A stretch of 64,000 nt of DNA from Rhizobium sp. SG_E_25_P2 (GCF_029892285.1 NZ_JARXVM010000019.1:1-64000), one strand, 5' to 3'. Shown: positions 28,021 to 36,118, counted from the first letter of the stretch. Notes: generated by a model not told the origin, from the letters alone. Made by a program: numbers and translations.

Positions 28021-28926
28021 TCAGCACTTCTTCTCCAGCGTTTCCACGCAGGGCTCGCTATCGTCCGCCGGGGCGTCAGCAGGCGGCTCGGAGTTCGCCT
28101 GTTTCGGCTGCGGCGCGACATCCGCCTGAGCGCCGGTTTCAGGCGGCGTCGGGGTTTCCGTTTTTTTCGGCATGATCACGACCTTCGCCTTGGCGCCGTC
28201 TTCCACGGTGGCGGGTGCTGCGGCTTCGGGTTGCGCGGCGCCGTTCAGCCCCGCCTGCGGCACTGTCGCCGGCGCCGTCGGTTCAGAAACCGGGGTCTTG
28301 GAGTTCAGCAGCGGATCCTGATCGGCGCCGACGACTGGCGCGTTTTTCAGGGGAATGACGATCGGCTCGACCTGGGGCTCGGCGGCGGGCGCGACTGGCT
28401 GCTCGCCGGGCTGCAGGGGTCCGCGCATCTTGGTCGAAAGACGGGGATCATGGGTGAGGCGCTTGACGATCGGCGGCTGGTTCAGGCGATATTCGGAGCG
28501 CAGGCGGGCTGCAATCGCCTCGGCGGCGGCCCATTTGGCGGCGCGATTGTCGACCGAGAGGCTGAGCACCAGATAGCTTTTCACATGCAGGGGATGGCCT
28601 GAGACAACGTCGCTGAGCATCACCGAAATCTCGGTCTGCGTCTGCAGGCCATCTTCGGTCGGAACCTGCTGGACGTCGACGATATGCACCGTCATCACCG
28701 CCCTGGGCATGGGAACGGGTCGCACGGTGGCGGCGATCGCGTCGTCGAGCCGGTCCTGAATGGCGGTCATCAGTTTTTTCGGGGCCCCGGCGTTGCCGGT
28801 CACCAGCGCGGCGCGGACCTCGTAGATCTGCGTCACTTCGGGCAGGCTCTTGGGTCTCGCTCCGCAGGCGGACAGCAAGACGCCAGCCGCTAAGATGACG
28901 ACCACGCGCAGAAAAAGCCCCAGCAT
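28021..28926 (-). CDS. Lipoprotein of unknown function
   Basis: A 301-aa predicted lipoprotein. The signal MLGLFLRVVVILAAGVLLSAC ends in a good lipobox, with Cys21 as the lipidated residue. Residues 25-170 form a compact domain with IQDRLDDAIAATV, MTVHIVDVQQVPTEDG, an amphipathic VKSYLVLSLSVDNRAA and a helix WAAAEAIAARLRSEYRL. The last 130 residues are proline, alanine and charge rich (PAAEPQVEPIVIP..., PTPPETGAQ...) and probably disordered. I do not recognise the family. A short palindrome TAAGCA-AG-TGCTTA (28942-28955) sits just upstream of the start. It runs toward the 165-bp repeat array. Confidence 0.72.
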   Translation of the reverse strand: MLGLFLRVVVILAAGVLLSACGARPKSLPEVTQIYEVRAALVTGNAGAPKKLMTAIQDRLDDAIAATVRPVPMPRAVMTVHIVDVQQVPTEDGLQTQTEISVMLSDVVSGHPLHVKSYLVLSLSVDNRAAKWAAAEAIAARLRSEYRLNQPPIVKRLTHDPRLSTKMRGPLQPGEQPVAPAAEPQVEPIVIPLKNAPVVGADQDPLLNSKTPVSEPTAPATVPQAGLNGAAQPEAAAPATVEDGAKAKVVIMPKKTETPTPPETGAQADVAPQPKQANSEPPADAPADDSEPCVETLEKKC

Positions 28927-29021
28927 CGTTCGATTCCCCCATAAGCAAGTGCTTAAGCGACCATGAACGTTTATGGTTAGCGTAGGGTTAATGCGGACGC
29001 GGGGCGGCCAAGATCAGCCGC

Positions 29022-30209
29022 TCAGACGGTGTAGAAATCATCCGCGTGGAGTGTCGGGGCGTTGGAAATCACGCCGATGCGCTGTCGGGCATGCTGGGCG
29101 CCGTCCCCGTCAGCGTCGAAATAGAGTACGCCGCTTTCGCGAACATAAAGAATGCGCGTCGCGTCGCCGAACGTCTTGCCCTGCTTGAATTCCGCGGCCT
29201 CCAGTTCGCCCTTGCCGAGCGCATCGAAGATGTTGCCGTCCAGCTCAATGCGATCGCGGCCGGATTTGAAATCGCCGATTGTGTCGGCGTTCTTCCCGGT
29301 GCGGTCGAAGACGAAAATGTCGTTGCCGCCGCCGCCAAACAACTGATCGGAACCGATGCCGCCGCGCAGATAGTCGTTGCCGCCCTGGCCATAGAGCCGG
29401 TCATCGCCGGCCATGCCGAACAATCGATCCCGGCCGCCATCGCCTTTGAGCAGATCGTCGCCAGCGCGTGCGCCATAGGTCGAAAAGCCGTGTTGCACGC
29501 TCTCGAGCGTCACGCTCCCCTTGCCACGAACAATTTCGGCGCCAATTTCATAACCGGAAACGAAGTCGCTTTCGTCCACCAAACCGCGCGCGACCAGCTC
29601 CGTGAGCACGTCGCGCATATCGACGCTGGCCTTGAGGGCGTCCTTGTCCGGAATCAAGGCTATGTAGCGCCAGGTCTGGTCATTGTCGCCGGCCTGGAAA
29701 TCGCCATAGGTGATGATGGTGTAATTGACGCCCCTGTTGGCGTAACGTCCGACAACCGAGGCTGGGTCGATGTCGAACTCATAGGCATGCGCCCAAACCA
29801 TCAGTTCGGTGGTGATCGTCTCGCTTCCGCCGAGTTCCTTGCCGGTCAGCCAGAGATCATAGGCGACGTTGAAATTGCTGGTCTGTCCGCTGATGGCGAT
29901 GTCATGCGAGACGACAAAGTTCTTGATGTCGGAAATCCGGCTGCTGAGGCTGTCCGGCCGTTGCGCCGGCGGAAGCGACTCGTCCCATGGCTTGTAGCCG
30001 ACAATGAGTTCAGGATAGGCGAGCACATCGTCGGAGGCGGACGGCCAGTTCCAGGCGAAGGTAATGTCGCGACTGAGGTCGGTGGGATCGTGGGTGACGG
30101 TCTGTTTATAGTCGACGCCGGACTGGAGCTCGCCCTTGTTCCAGACATTGTTGCTGATCACACGGTCGCCGAGCCTGTAACTATCCCAATCCCGCGTCAG
30201 TTTCGCCAT
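29022..30209 (-). CDS. GH12-like glycoside hydrolase fused to RTX calcium-binding repeats
   Basis: A 395-aa protein without Sec signal. Residues about 15-245 resemble glycoside hydrolase family 12 (endoglucanase/xyloglucanase): SNNVWNKGE at 19-27, YPELIVGYKPW at 65-75, NVAYDLWLT at 114-122, TELMVWAHAY at 134-143 and GAEIVRGKG at 223-231. Glu135 fits the nucleophile and Glu225 the acid/base, with about the spacing seen in the family. Residues about 248-300 carry RTX nonapeptides (GDDLLKGDG, GGRDRLFGM, AGDDRLYGQ, GGNDYLRGG, GGGNDIFVFD), then an 85-residue tail ending DDFYTV, fitting type I secretion. ATG 30209 shares its A with the TGA of the upstream gene (TGATG); a GTG at 30212 is an alternative. 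The GH12 call is from motifs only. Confidence 0.72.
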   Translation of the reverse strand: MAKLTRDWDSYRLGDRVISNNVWNKGELQSGVDYKQTVTHDPTDLSRDITFAWNWPSASDDVLAYPELIVGYKPWDESLPPAQRPDSLSSRISDIKNFVVSHDIAISGQTSNFNVAYDLWLTGKELGGSETITTELMVWAHAYEFDIDPASVVGRYANRGVNYTIITYGDFQAGDNDQTWRYIALIPDKDALKASVDMRDVLTELVARGLVDESDFVSGYEIGAEIVRGKGSVTLESVQHGFSTYGARAGDDLLKGDGGRDRLFGMAGDDRLYGQGGNDYLRGGIGSDQLFGGGGNDIFVFDRTGKNADTIGDFKSGRDRIELDGNIFDALGKGELEAAEFKQGKTFGDATRILYVRESGVLYFDADGDGAQHARQRIGVISNAPTLHADDFYTV

Positions 30210-31048
30210 CACATATCCGCCGCCCTATCGCTCGCCTGATCCTGATGCATCGCGCCGAACAGGTCCGCTGCGGTCTTCATCTCGACCCACCGGGCTTTGC
30301 GCCGCGCCTCTGCTTCGGCGTCAGATCCCCATTGCTCGATATTGAAATCTTCGTCGACATGGGCGGCCACCCAGGCCGCTTCGGCGTCGAGCTTGCCCTT
30401 GGCGAAAGCCAGCGCCAGAAGCGCGGAGCCGGTCAGGGTGGTGATCGTGTGCAGGGCTGCGAGCGCGAGAGGCGCATGATGATCAGAAAGTGCGCGGCGA
30501 TAGGCGTCAAGCGCCTCGCCTGGCTGTTCCTGATGCATGACGCCGGCGGCCAGAATGAAGCGCGCGCCAAGCGCATCCGCCGCCCAGAACAGCACCGGAT
30601 CCCAATGCTTTGCCTGAAGGTTGGAAAGTCGCTCGGGGTGTTCGGCGCGGTAGCAAAGGAGATCCGTGCCGGCAAAGGAGACGATGTCTTCCGCGACAGC
30701 GTCGATCTCTCGGGCAATGCCGTCGATGGCGGTGTTGGCCAACCGCGTCGCCGGCATTTTGGCGGGATTGATCTCCTCGACCTGGGCGCGCCATTCCGCA
30801 GCGACGATTTCGGCGGCGGCGGCTGTCGGCAGCACGAGGGCAGATTTCATCGGCGTCTTGACCGGGCGGCCGTCGAGCAGGATCTGATAACCGGCTTCGG
30901 ATTGCTCGACCGACACGTCCTTGTAGAAACGCTTCGGCAGCGGCCGCTTCATCTGGATCTGGGCGCGGCGTGTCGGGTCTTCATCCGAAAGCACCGGGGC
31001 TGCCAGATCGCTGAAAATGTCGCGCATGGATTTTTCGTCTTCAGACAT
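30209..31048 (-). CDS. ATP12-family F1-ATPase assembly chaperone
   Basis: A 279-aa protein of the ATP12 family, which binds the F1 alpha subunit before it enters the ATP synthase. Characteristic parts are KRFYKDVSVEQSEAGYQILLDGRPVKTPMK near 34-63, LANTAIDGIA, FAGTDLLCYRAEHPERL near 128-144, WDPVLFWAADALGARF, and the C-terminal AWVAAHVDEDFNIEQWGSDAEAEARR with the conserved DE-x8-WG segment. The ATG at 31048 overlaps the end of the HAD gene by 8 bases and has GGAG upstream. An in-frame extension to 31321 through the HAD gene is rejected. It is followed with a TGATG overlap by the GH12-RTX gene. Confidence 0.92.
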   Translation of the reverse strand: MSEDEKSMRDIFSDLAAPVLSDEDPTRRAQIQMKRPLPKRFYKDVSVEQSEAGYQILLDGRPVKTPMKSALVLPTAAAAEIVAAEWRAQVEEINPAKMPATRLANTAIDGIAREIDAVAEDIVSFAGTDLLCYRAEHPERLSNLQAKHWDPVLFWAADALGARFILAAGVMHQEQPGEALDAYRRALSDHHAPLALAALHTITTLTGSALLALAFAKGKLDAEAAWVAAHVDEDFNIEQWGSDAEAEARRKARWVEMKTAADLFGAMHQDQASDRAADM

Positions 31049-31691
31049 GGGCCAGGATCTCCAGAGGGGAATGAAGCACGGCGTCGGCGCCGGCTTCCCA
31101 GAGCGAGTCAACTGCGCAATAGCCCCAGGAGACGCCAATTGCTTTCGCTCCGGCGGCTTTCGCCATGCCCATATCGTAGATGGAATCGCCGATGACAATG
31201 GTGTCGGCGGCGTCGATACCCGCGTCGGTGCAGCATTCCAGCACCATGGCGGGATGCGGCTTGGAAGGGCAGTCATCCGCCGTGCGAGACACGAAGAAGG
31301 TCTTCTCGAAGCCATGCGCATCGACGATCAGGTTCAGCCCGCGCCGCGACTTGCCGGTGACCGCGCCGAGCAGCAGGTCGTCGCGCGCCGACAGCGTGTC
31401 CATGACATGGGCGATGTCGTCAAACAGCGGCTCCTGAAAATGCGGCAGCGCGCGGACATCGCTATAGATCGACTTGTAATGCGCCGTCATCGCGGCCACG
31501 CGCTCATCGACATGCTCCTGGCCCATGATGCGGGCGATGGCGCTGTCGAGCGTGATGCCGATGATGGATTTCGTCGCCTCGTAAGTCGGCTCGGGCATGT
31601 CGTGATGCACGAAGGTGCGCACCATGACTTCATGGATCAGCTTTCCGCTATCGACCAGCGTGCCGTCGCAATCGAAAAGAACCAACTTCAC
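31041..31691 (-). CDS. HAD-IA family hydrolase, phosphoglycolate-phosphatase-like
   Basis: A 216-aa haloacid-dehalogenase hydrolase. Motif I is LVLFDCDGTLVDSG at 3-16 (nucleophile Asp8), motif II LLGAVTGKSRRGL near 106-118, motif III SKPHPAMVLE near 142-151 and motif IV ADTIVIGDSIYDMGMAKAAG near 162-181. A helical cap lies at about 17-85. The family removes phosphate from small molecules; 2-phosphoglycolate is the commonest assignment but the substrate is not proven by sequence. The start is GTG at 31691 with GGGGAA upstream. It sits 4 bases after the pseudouridine synthase and overlaps the ATP12 gene, an arrangement conserved in Hyphomicrobiales. Confidence 0.9.
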   Translation of the reverse strand: MKLVLFDCDGTLVDSGKLIHEVMVRTFVHHDMPEPTYEATKSIIGITLDSAIARIMGQEHVDERVAAMTAHYKSIYSDVRALPHFQEPLFDDIAHVMDTLSARDDLLLGAVTGKSRRGLNLIVDAHGFEKTFFVSRTADDCPSKPHPAMVLECCTDAGIDAADTIVIGDSIYDMGMAKAAGAKAIGVSWGYCAVDSLWEAGADAVLHSPLEILAHV

Positions 31692-31695
31692 AGGC

Positions 31696-32685
31696 TCATT
31701 CCCCGTAATCGTCGCCGTTGCCTTCCTCGAAGCCGAGCAGGTTCCAGGTCTGGACCATATGCGGGGGAAGGGGGGCTGTTACGCGCAGGCGGCCGCCGTC
31801 GGGATGCGGAATATCGATGTGGCGGGCATGCAGATGCAGTTTGTTCTGCACGCCGCCCGGGAAATCCCAGCCCTGTTCGGCCTCGAAATATTTGGGATCG
31901 CCGATAATCGGATGGCCGATATGGGCGGCATGGACGCGCAGCTGGTGGGTGCGGCCGGTATAGGGCTCCATTTCCAGCCATGTCAGGCGCTGGGCGGCGT
32001 GTTCGCGGACGCGGTAATAGGACACGGCGTGATCGGCGCCGTCTTCGCCATGCTTGGCGACGCGCATGCGATCGCCATCCGGCGTCTGTTCCTTGACCAA
32101 CCAGGTCGAAATCTTGCCTTCATGCGGCTTGGGCATGCCCTTGACCAGCGCCCAATAGGTCTTCTTGGTGTCGCGCTCGCGGAAGGCGCCGGTCAGCGCC
32201 TGCGCCGCGCCGCGGGTGCGGGCGATCACCAAAACGCCGGTGGTGTCGCGATCGAGACGATGGCAGAGGCGGGGCTTTTCGCCGCGCGGGCTCGTCCAGG
32301 CTTCCAACATCTTGTCGACATTGCGCACCACGCCGGAGCCGCCCTGCACGGGCAAGCCATGCGGCTTGTTGAGCACGATGACCTTCTTGTCTTCATAGAG
32401 CACCATGCGCGACAGAAGCTCGTGATCGCTGGAATGCGAGAGCTCCTTGCCCGACAGCGGCTTGCCCTTTTTCTCATCAACGTCGAGCGGCGGCACGCGC
32501 ACCATCTGGCCGGGCTGGACGCGGGTATCGGATTTTACCCGGCCGCCATCGACGCGCACCTGGCCGGAACGCAGCAATTTCTGCAGCGGGCCGAAGCCCA
32601 GTCCGGGATAGTGAACCTTGAACCAGCGATCGAGCCGCATGCCCGCTTCGTCTGTTTCCACCTGTTTATGCTCTACGCCAGCCAT
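31696..32685 (-). CDS. RluA-family pseudouridine synthase (RluC/RluD-like)
   Basis: A 329-aa RNA-modifying enzyme that isomerises uridine to pseudouridine, most likely in 23S rRNA. An S4 RNA-binding domain fills about 15-85 (RLDRWFKVHYPGLGFGPLQKLLRSGQVRVDG). The catalytic domain has VLNKPHGLPVQGG near 109, the active-site HRLDRDTTGVLVIARTRG near 143-160 (catalytic Asp in RLDRD) and the C-terminal GRTHQLRVHAAHIGHPIIGDPKYF near 245-268. An S4 domain favours RluC or RluD over RluA, but exact target sites cannot be read. It lies between crcB and the HAD gene on the minus strand with short gaps. Confidence 0.93.
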   Translation of the reverse strand: MAGVEHKQVETDEAGMRLDRWFKVHYPGLGFGPLQKLLRSGQVRVDGGRVKSDTRVQPGQMVRVPPLDVDEKKGKPLSGKELSHSSDHELLSRMVLYEDKKVIVLNKPHGLPVQGGSGVVRNVDKMLEAWTSPRGEKPRLCHRLDRDTTGVLVIARTRGAAQALTGAFRERDTKKTYWALVKGMPKPHEGKISTWLVKEQTPDGDRMRVAKHGEDGADHAVSYYRVREHAAQRLTWLEMEPYTGRTHQLRVHAAHIGHPIIGDPKYFEAEQGWDFPGGVQNKLHLHARHIDIPHPDGGRLRVTAPLPPHMVQTWNLLGFEEGNGDDYGE

Positions 32686-32712
32686 CGTCTCAATTTTCCT
32701 TTTTGGCAGGCT

Positions 32713-33090
32713 TTAGAGCAAAGCGCGCCCGAGCGCCAGCCCTGCGAAAACCGCCGCCAGCGAGATCACCAGCGTGGCGGCCACATAGGCGAAAGCGAGG
32801 CCGAGGTCGCCGCGCTCGAACAAAGTGGCGAAATCGAGCGAAAAAGACGACAGCGTCGTCAACCCGCCCATGACGCCGGTGACCAGAAACAGCCGCATTT
32901 CCATCGACGCATTGAGCCTGCGCGCGATCAGCTCCACCAGGAGGCCGATGGCGAAAGAACCGGCGATGTTGACGATCAGCGTGCCCCAGGGAAAGGACGG
33001 GCCAAACAGGCGGGTGGTCAAAACGCCTGTGAGATAGCGGGCGACGGAGCCGAGTGCGCCGCCGAGCGCGACGAGGAGGATGGGGAGCAT
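32713..33090 (-). CDS. crcB: Fluoride ion channel CrcB
   Basis: A 125-aa inner-membrane protein with four hydrophobic helices. It shows the Fluc signatures GGALGSVARYLTG near 9-21, GTLIVNIAGSFAIGLL near 35-50 and TGVMGGLTTLSSFSLD near 70-85, including the conserved Asn, Phe-box and Na+-site Gly-Thr residues. CrcB exports fluoride down its gradient as a dual-topology dimer. The start at 33090 (MLPILLVALGG) is chosen because the 14 codons upstream are hydrophilic and non-conserved. I saw no fluoride-riboswitch pattern upstream. It probably leads the operon continuing into the pseudouridine synthase, 27 bases downstream. Confidence 0.94.
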   Translation of the reverse strand: MLPILLVALGGALGSVARYLTGVLTTRLFGPSFPWGTLIVNIAGSFAIGLLVELIARRLNASMEMRLFLVTGVMGGLTTLSSFSLDFATLFERGDLGLAFAYVAATLVISLAAVFAGLALGRALL

Positions 33091-33187
33091 GATGGTGTCT
33101 CTGTTTTGATCGCGTCGCCCGTTGGGCGGCATTTACTGCTTTCCATGTGGGCGTGATGCTTGTCAAATCACAGACATGGTCAACCGC

Positions 33188-33655
33188 TCAGCCGTCCGCG
33201 GGTGGATCAAGACGCTTGGTCACTTTCAGACGTTGAAGACGCGCGGTTTCCAGAAAATGCCGCTTCACCTCTTCAAACCAGTCCGTCGGCAGTGGCCCAA
33301 GCACGCAGCTGTCGTCCTGGAGCTTTCTCGACGATATCCACTTTGCGGGGCGCAAATCAGGACCTGGCCAAACGAAAATATTGATCTCATTGGTGTAGAG
33401 CCATTGCGGCCTGTCGTCGAGGCCGAGCCAACGCGCCAGCTTTCGCGGCACTTCGAGCGCGCGTTCGGTCGGTTTTGGCGGTTTGTGGGATATGCCGAGG
33501 GCATAGACCAGCGGAGACCCAAATTCCATGGACTTCGCCAGGATCAATGCTGTCGGATAGACTTTTTCACCGTCTTCACGTCTGTCTGCTTTTGACGACC
33601 ACAAATATTCGTAGGCGACTACATAACCCACCGGCGGCGCAGGCGGGATCCGCAT
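33188..33655 (-). CDS. PemK/MazF-like toxin of a type II toxin-antitoxin pair
   Basis: A 155-aa protein whose N-terminal half looks like a PemK/MazF-fold mRNA endonuclease: VGYVVAYEYLWSSKADRREDGEKVYPTALILA at the start, then VYALGISHKPPKPTERALEVPRKLARWLGLDD and TNEINIFVWPGPDLRP, which matches a family of large PemK-like toxins. The family cleaves RNA at short sequence motifs when free of its antitoxin. It lies 3 bases after the antitoxin gene and shares its direction, the standard layout. No typical RelE or VapC motif is present. The assignment depends on pattern recall and on gene context. Confidence 0.68.
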   Translation of the reverse strand: MRIPPAPPVGYVVAYEYLWSSKADRREDGEKVYPTALILAKSMEFGSPLVYALGISHKPPKPTERALEVPRKLARWLGLDDRPQWLYTNEINIFVWPGPDLRPAKWISSRKLQDDSCVLGPLPTDWFEEVKRHFLETARLQRLKVTKRLDPPADG

Positions 33656-33658
33656 CGA

Positions 33659-33952
33659 TTACCTCAATGTGCTATGAAGCGCTGAATCCCCGGCGTCATC
33701 GGGAAGATCGTCGAGATTAAAAGGCGTCTCAATAGCCACCTCCGCCTTCGCTATCAGGTCGAGATCTTCGTCCGCCAGATCTCCTGCCGAGGCTCGCATG
33801 CGAAAGCTGCGCCAGAGGGTGTCAAACAGTTCCGCAGATACGAGATACGCTGAGGGGCGTCCACGGTCTGTGATCTCGATAGGACCGCTTTGGATCCGAT
33901 CCCGCCAAGATCCAAATTCACGTTCAAACTCGGATGCCTTAACAGACGCCAT
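33659..33952 (-). CDS. Phd/YefM-like antitoxin
   Basis: A 97-aa protein. Its first 50 residues fit the Phd/YefM antitoxin DNA-binding fold: MASVKASEFEREFGSWRDR, then PIEITDRGRPSAYLVSAELFDTLW. The rest (LADEDLDLIAKAEVAIETPFNLDDLPDD) is acidic and probably the toxin-neutralising tail. It precedes the PemK-like toxin by 3 bases, so both are translated together, and by analogy the dimer would autorepress the promoter upstream. The start at 33952 is preferred to the ATG seven codons earlier because it begins the conserved ASVKASEF segment. Phd-type antitoxins usually partner Doc or RelE-type toxins, so a PemK-like partner is notable. Confidence 0.78.
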   Translation of the reverse strand: MASVKASEFEREFGSWRDRIQSGPIEITDRGRPSAYLVSAELFDTLWRSFRMRASAGDLADEDLDLIAKAEVAIETPFNLDDLPDDAGDSALHSTLR

Positions 33953-34002
33953 GTGGTCTCTCCTTGGATGCAAGATAACGCGTCAGCAACTGTCGTGCAA
34001 TC

Positions 34003-34461
34003 TTATACCCCCGCCTTCGCCCGCCGGCACAATTTCTCCAGCGTTTCCAGAAAAGCCGAGCGATCCCGGGGAGAAAAGGCGGCGTTGTAGCCTTTGCTTT
34101 CGCCGGTTTCGCGCAGGTGCTGGCCGAGGTCGCGCATGGCCGAGGCCATGCCGATATTGGTCTGGTCGAAGACGCGGCCGGTCGGGCCGGTTACATGCGC
34201 GCCCTTGGCCACGCAGCGCACGGCGAGCGGCACATCGGCGGTGATGACGATGTCGTTGTCCTTGACCTCGTCGGCGATCCAGTTGTCGGCCGCGTCAAAA
34301 CCATTGGACACGATAATGTTGCGCACAAGCGGATCGCGCGACGGGCGCAAGCCGGAATTGGCGACCAATGTCACCCTGAGACCATGCCGTTCGGCGACTT
34401 TCAGGATTTCGGGTTTCACCGGGCAGGCGTCGGCGTCGACATAGATTTCGATGGCGGACAA
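34003..34461 (-). CDS. YaiI/YqxD family protein (DUF188, PIN-like)
   Basis: A 152-aa protein of the conserved YaiI/YqxD family. The family start IYVDADACPVKPEILKVAERHGL at 6-28 carries the acidic and cysteine residues seen in nearly all members, followed by VANSGLRPSRDPLVRNIIV, ADNWIADEVKDNDIVITADVPLA and the C-terminal MRDLGQHLRETGE. The fold is thought to be related to PIN nucleases, but no activity is established that I know of. It is on the minus strand between a small periplasmic-protein gene and the antitoxin gene, with short gaps. Confidence 0.92.
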   Translation of the reverse strand: MSAIEIYVDADACPVKPEILKVAERHGLRVTLVANSGLRPSRDPLVRNIIVSNGFDAADNWIADEVKDNDIVITADVPLAVRCVAKGAHVTGPTGRVFDQTNIGMASAMRDLGQHLRETGESKGYNAAFSPRDRSAFLETLEKLCRRAKAGV

Positions 34462-34487
34462 GAGATCTCCGTTTAGCGTCGTGCGGA

Positions 34488-34973
34488 TCAGGGTTTTGGC
34501 GCGGCGGGCGCTTGCGCGCGGGGTTTGGTGTCGGTTTTGACTGTCGCCGTCTTGGTCTTGGTGGGGGTCTGACCATCTTTCGGCGTCCAGGTCTCATAAG
34601 CGACGCGGTTGAGGTTTTCATAGGTCCAGGCGCCGCTCCAGCTGCCATCGGCCTGTTCGGAATAGACGGCGAGGCCGACATCCTTGCCGCTGCGGAACAG
34701 GATCGAAATCGCGCTGTCGCTCTCTGACGCCGGCGCCGGCGTGAACAGGCCGTCAATGACAGCGCCGCCGATACCCGTGCCGGTGAATTTCGTCGAACCG
34801 ACGACCCAGATCGCCTTGTAGGTCTCGCCGTCACGGGTGATGGAGATCTTGCCCTGATAGGCGCCCGATCCGTCGGCATTGCCGCCCTTGACCAACCATG
34901 AGCCGGTGGGGTCGGCAAGCACTGGGCCGGCCGTCGCGGCGGCAAGCAGGAGACCTGTAAGGAAGGCGCGCAT
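34488..34973 (-). CDS. Small periplasmic protein of unknown function
   Basis: A 161-aa exported protein with signal peptide MRAFLTGLLLAAATAGPVLA. The mature domain, DPTGSWLVKGGNADGSGAY... to ...YENLNRVAYETWTP (about 22-130), reads as a small beta-barrel with repeated Gly and aromatic residues, resembling short secreted lipocalin- or fibronectin-like domains found in Hyphomicrobiales. The last 30 residues (TKTKTATVKTDTKPRAQAPAAPKP) are basic and proline rich. I do not assign a function. The start at 34973 is chosen because the signal peptide begins there; 22 upstream codons are not protein-like. Confidence 0.7.
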   Translation of the reverse strand: MRAFLTGLLLAAATAGPVLADPTGSWLVKGGNADGSGAYQGKISITRDGETYKAIWVVGSTKFTGTGIGGAVIDGLFTPAPASESDSAISILFRSGKDVGLAVYSEQADGSWSGAWTYENLNRVAYETWTPKDGQTPTKTKTATVKTDTKPRAQAPAAPKP

Positions 34974-35014
34974 AGATGGCTCCGTGAATCGGATTTTTTC
35001 TGAGGGTGAACTTA

Positions 35015-36025
35015 TCAGGCGCGGGCGCGGTCCGTCCACACCGGCAGCAGGTCGCCGTCCTCGGCTTGGGCTGAGTAGACGCCGCGGGCGATGGCGCGGG
35101 CCATAACGGCTGCGGCGGCTGCAGACAGCGCCACAAAATCCATCGGTTCCGGCCGACGCCCGGATGCGCCGGTCGCCAATGCAAAAACGATATCGCCGTC
35201 AAACGGCGTATGCGAGGGCCAGAGCGCATGGGCGAAACCGTCATGCGCCGCCATCGCCAGCCGCTTGGCTTCGGCCTTGGTCAGGATCGCATCGGTGGCG
35301 ATGACGGCGATGGTGGTGTTGGCGTCTTTCGGCTGTCCCAGATCCATTTTGGTGAAGATCCTGGCTGCGTCCTCCGGCAGGTGTGGCGGCAGTCCGAGCC
35401 CGCCGAACTCGTCTTCGATCTCGAACGTCGCCGCGCGAAAATAGGGCGTTGCGCCGAAGGTGGCGGAGCCCAGTGCATTGACGGCGGCAAGGGCGCCCAC
35501 AGTGAAGCCGTTCGGAAGGACGGCCGATGCAGAACCCAGCCCGCCCTTGAGGCCCGCCGTCAGCGCGCCGGCGCCGGCGCCGACCGAGCCGAGTTCGAAC
35601 TCGGCCGAAGCTGCGAGAGCCGCCTCGTAGCCGAGATTGCGATAGGGCGAGTGGCGCTCCCAGTCCTTGTCGCCGCCGTTCAACAGGTCGAACAGGATCG
35701 CGGCGGGCACGATCGGCACGCGCACCGAGCCGACCGCGAAGCCTCGGCCCATCTCCCGCAAGGCCGATTGCACGCCTGACGCCGCATCGAGGCCGAAGGC
35801 GGAGCCGCCCGACAGCGTGATGGCGTCCACGGTCTGCACCGTGTTGTGCGGCTCCAGAAGATCAGTCTCGCGGGTTCCAGGCGCGCCGCCCATCACATGC
35901 GCTGCGGCGACGGCCGGCGGATCACAGAGAATGGCGGTGACGCCGGATTTCAGCCTCGGGTCTGTCACATGCCCCACGGTGAGGCCGGCGACGTCGGTCA
36001 GCAGGTTGCGCGGGCCAGCTTTCAT
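35015..36025 (-). CDS. P1 family peptidase (DmpA/NylC type)
   Basis: A 336-aa N-terminal-nucleophile hydrolase of the P1 (S58) family, which includes the aminopeptidase DmpA and the nylon-oligomer hydrolase NylC. The precursor cleaves itself before a Thr/Ser; here the probable site is in PKDANTTIAVIATDAIL near residues 236-252, between Asn and Thr. Other family features are GLTVGHVTDPRLKSGVTAI at 14-32, ITLSGGSAFGLDAASGV near 87-103 and GSVGAGAGALTAG. No signal peptide is present. The start at 36025 has GGAGA 6 bases upstream; an ATG 12 bases earlier does not. The physiological substrate is unknown. It lies downstream of a periplasmic binding protein gene. Confidence 0.88.
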   Translation of the reverse strand: MKAGPRNLLTDVAGLTVGHVTDPRLKSGVTAILCDPPAVAAAHVMGGAPGTRETDLLEPHNTVQTVDAITLSGGSAFGLDAASGVQSALREMGRGFAVGSVRVPIVPAAILFDLLNGGDKDWERHSPYRNLGYEAALAASAEFELGSVGAGAGALTAGLKGGLGSASAVLPNGFTVGALAAVNALGSATFGATPYFRAATFEIEDEFGGLGLPPHLPEDAARIFTKMDLGQPKDANTTIAVIATDAILTKAEAKRLAMAAHDGFAHALWPSHTPFDGDIVFALATGASGRRPEPMDFVALSAAAAAVMARAIARGVYSAQAEDGDLLPVWTDRARA

Positions 36026-36118
36026 AAGGATCTCCATGGGTTGGAGGGATTGGCTCGAAATGTGAGTCACCGACTTGAGACATTGAATCCGGCTGGCAGC
36101 GCAAGCCTATGACGCGCC

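Noticed and set aside
27657-28175. 172-codon frame through the repeat array
   Set aside because: It stays open only because the repeat period of 165 is a multiple of three; the translation is itself repetitive and lacks a start signal.
33091-33187. Fluoride riboswitch upstream of crcB
   Set aside because: The conserved pseudoknot motif is not visible in the short gap before the gene.
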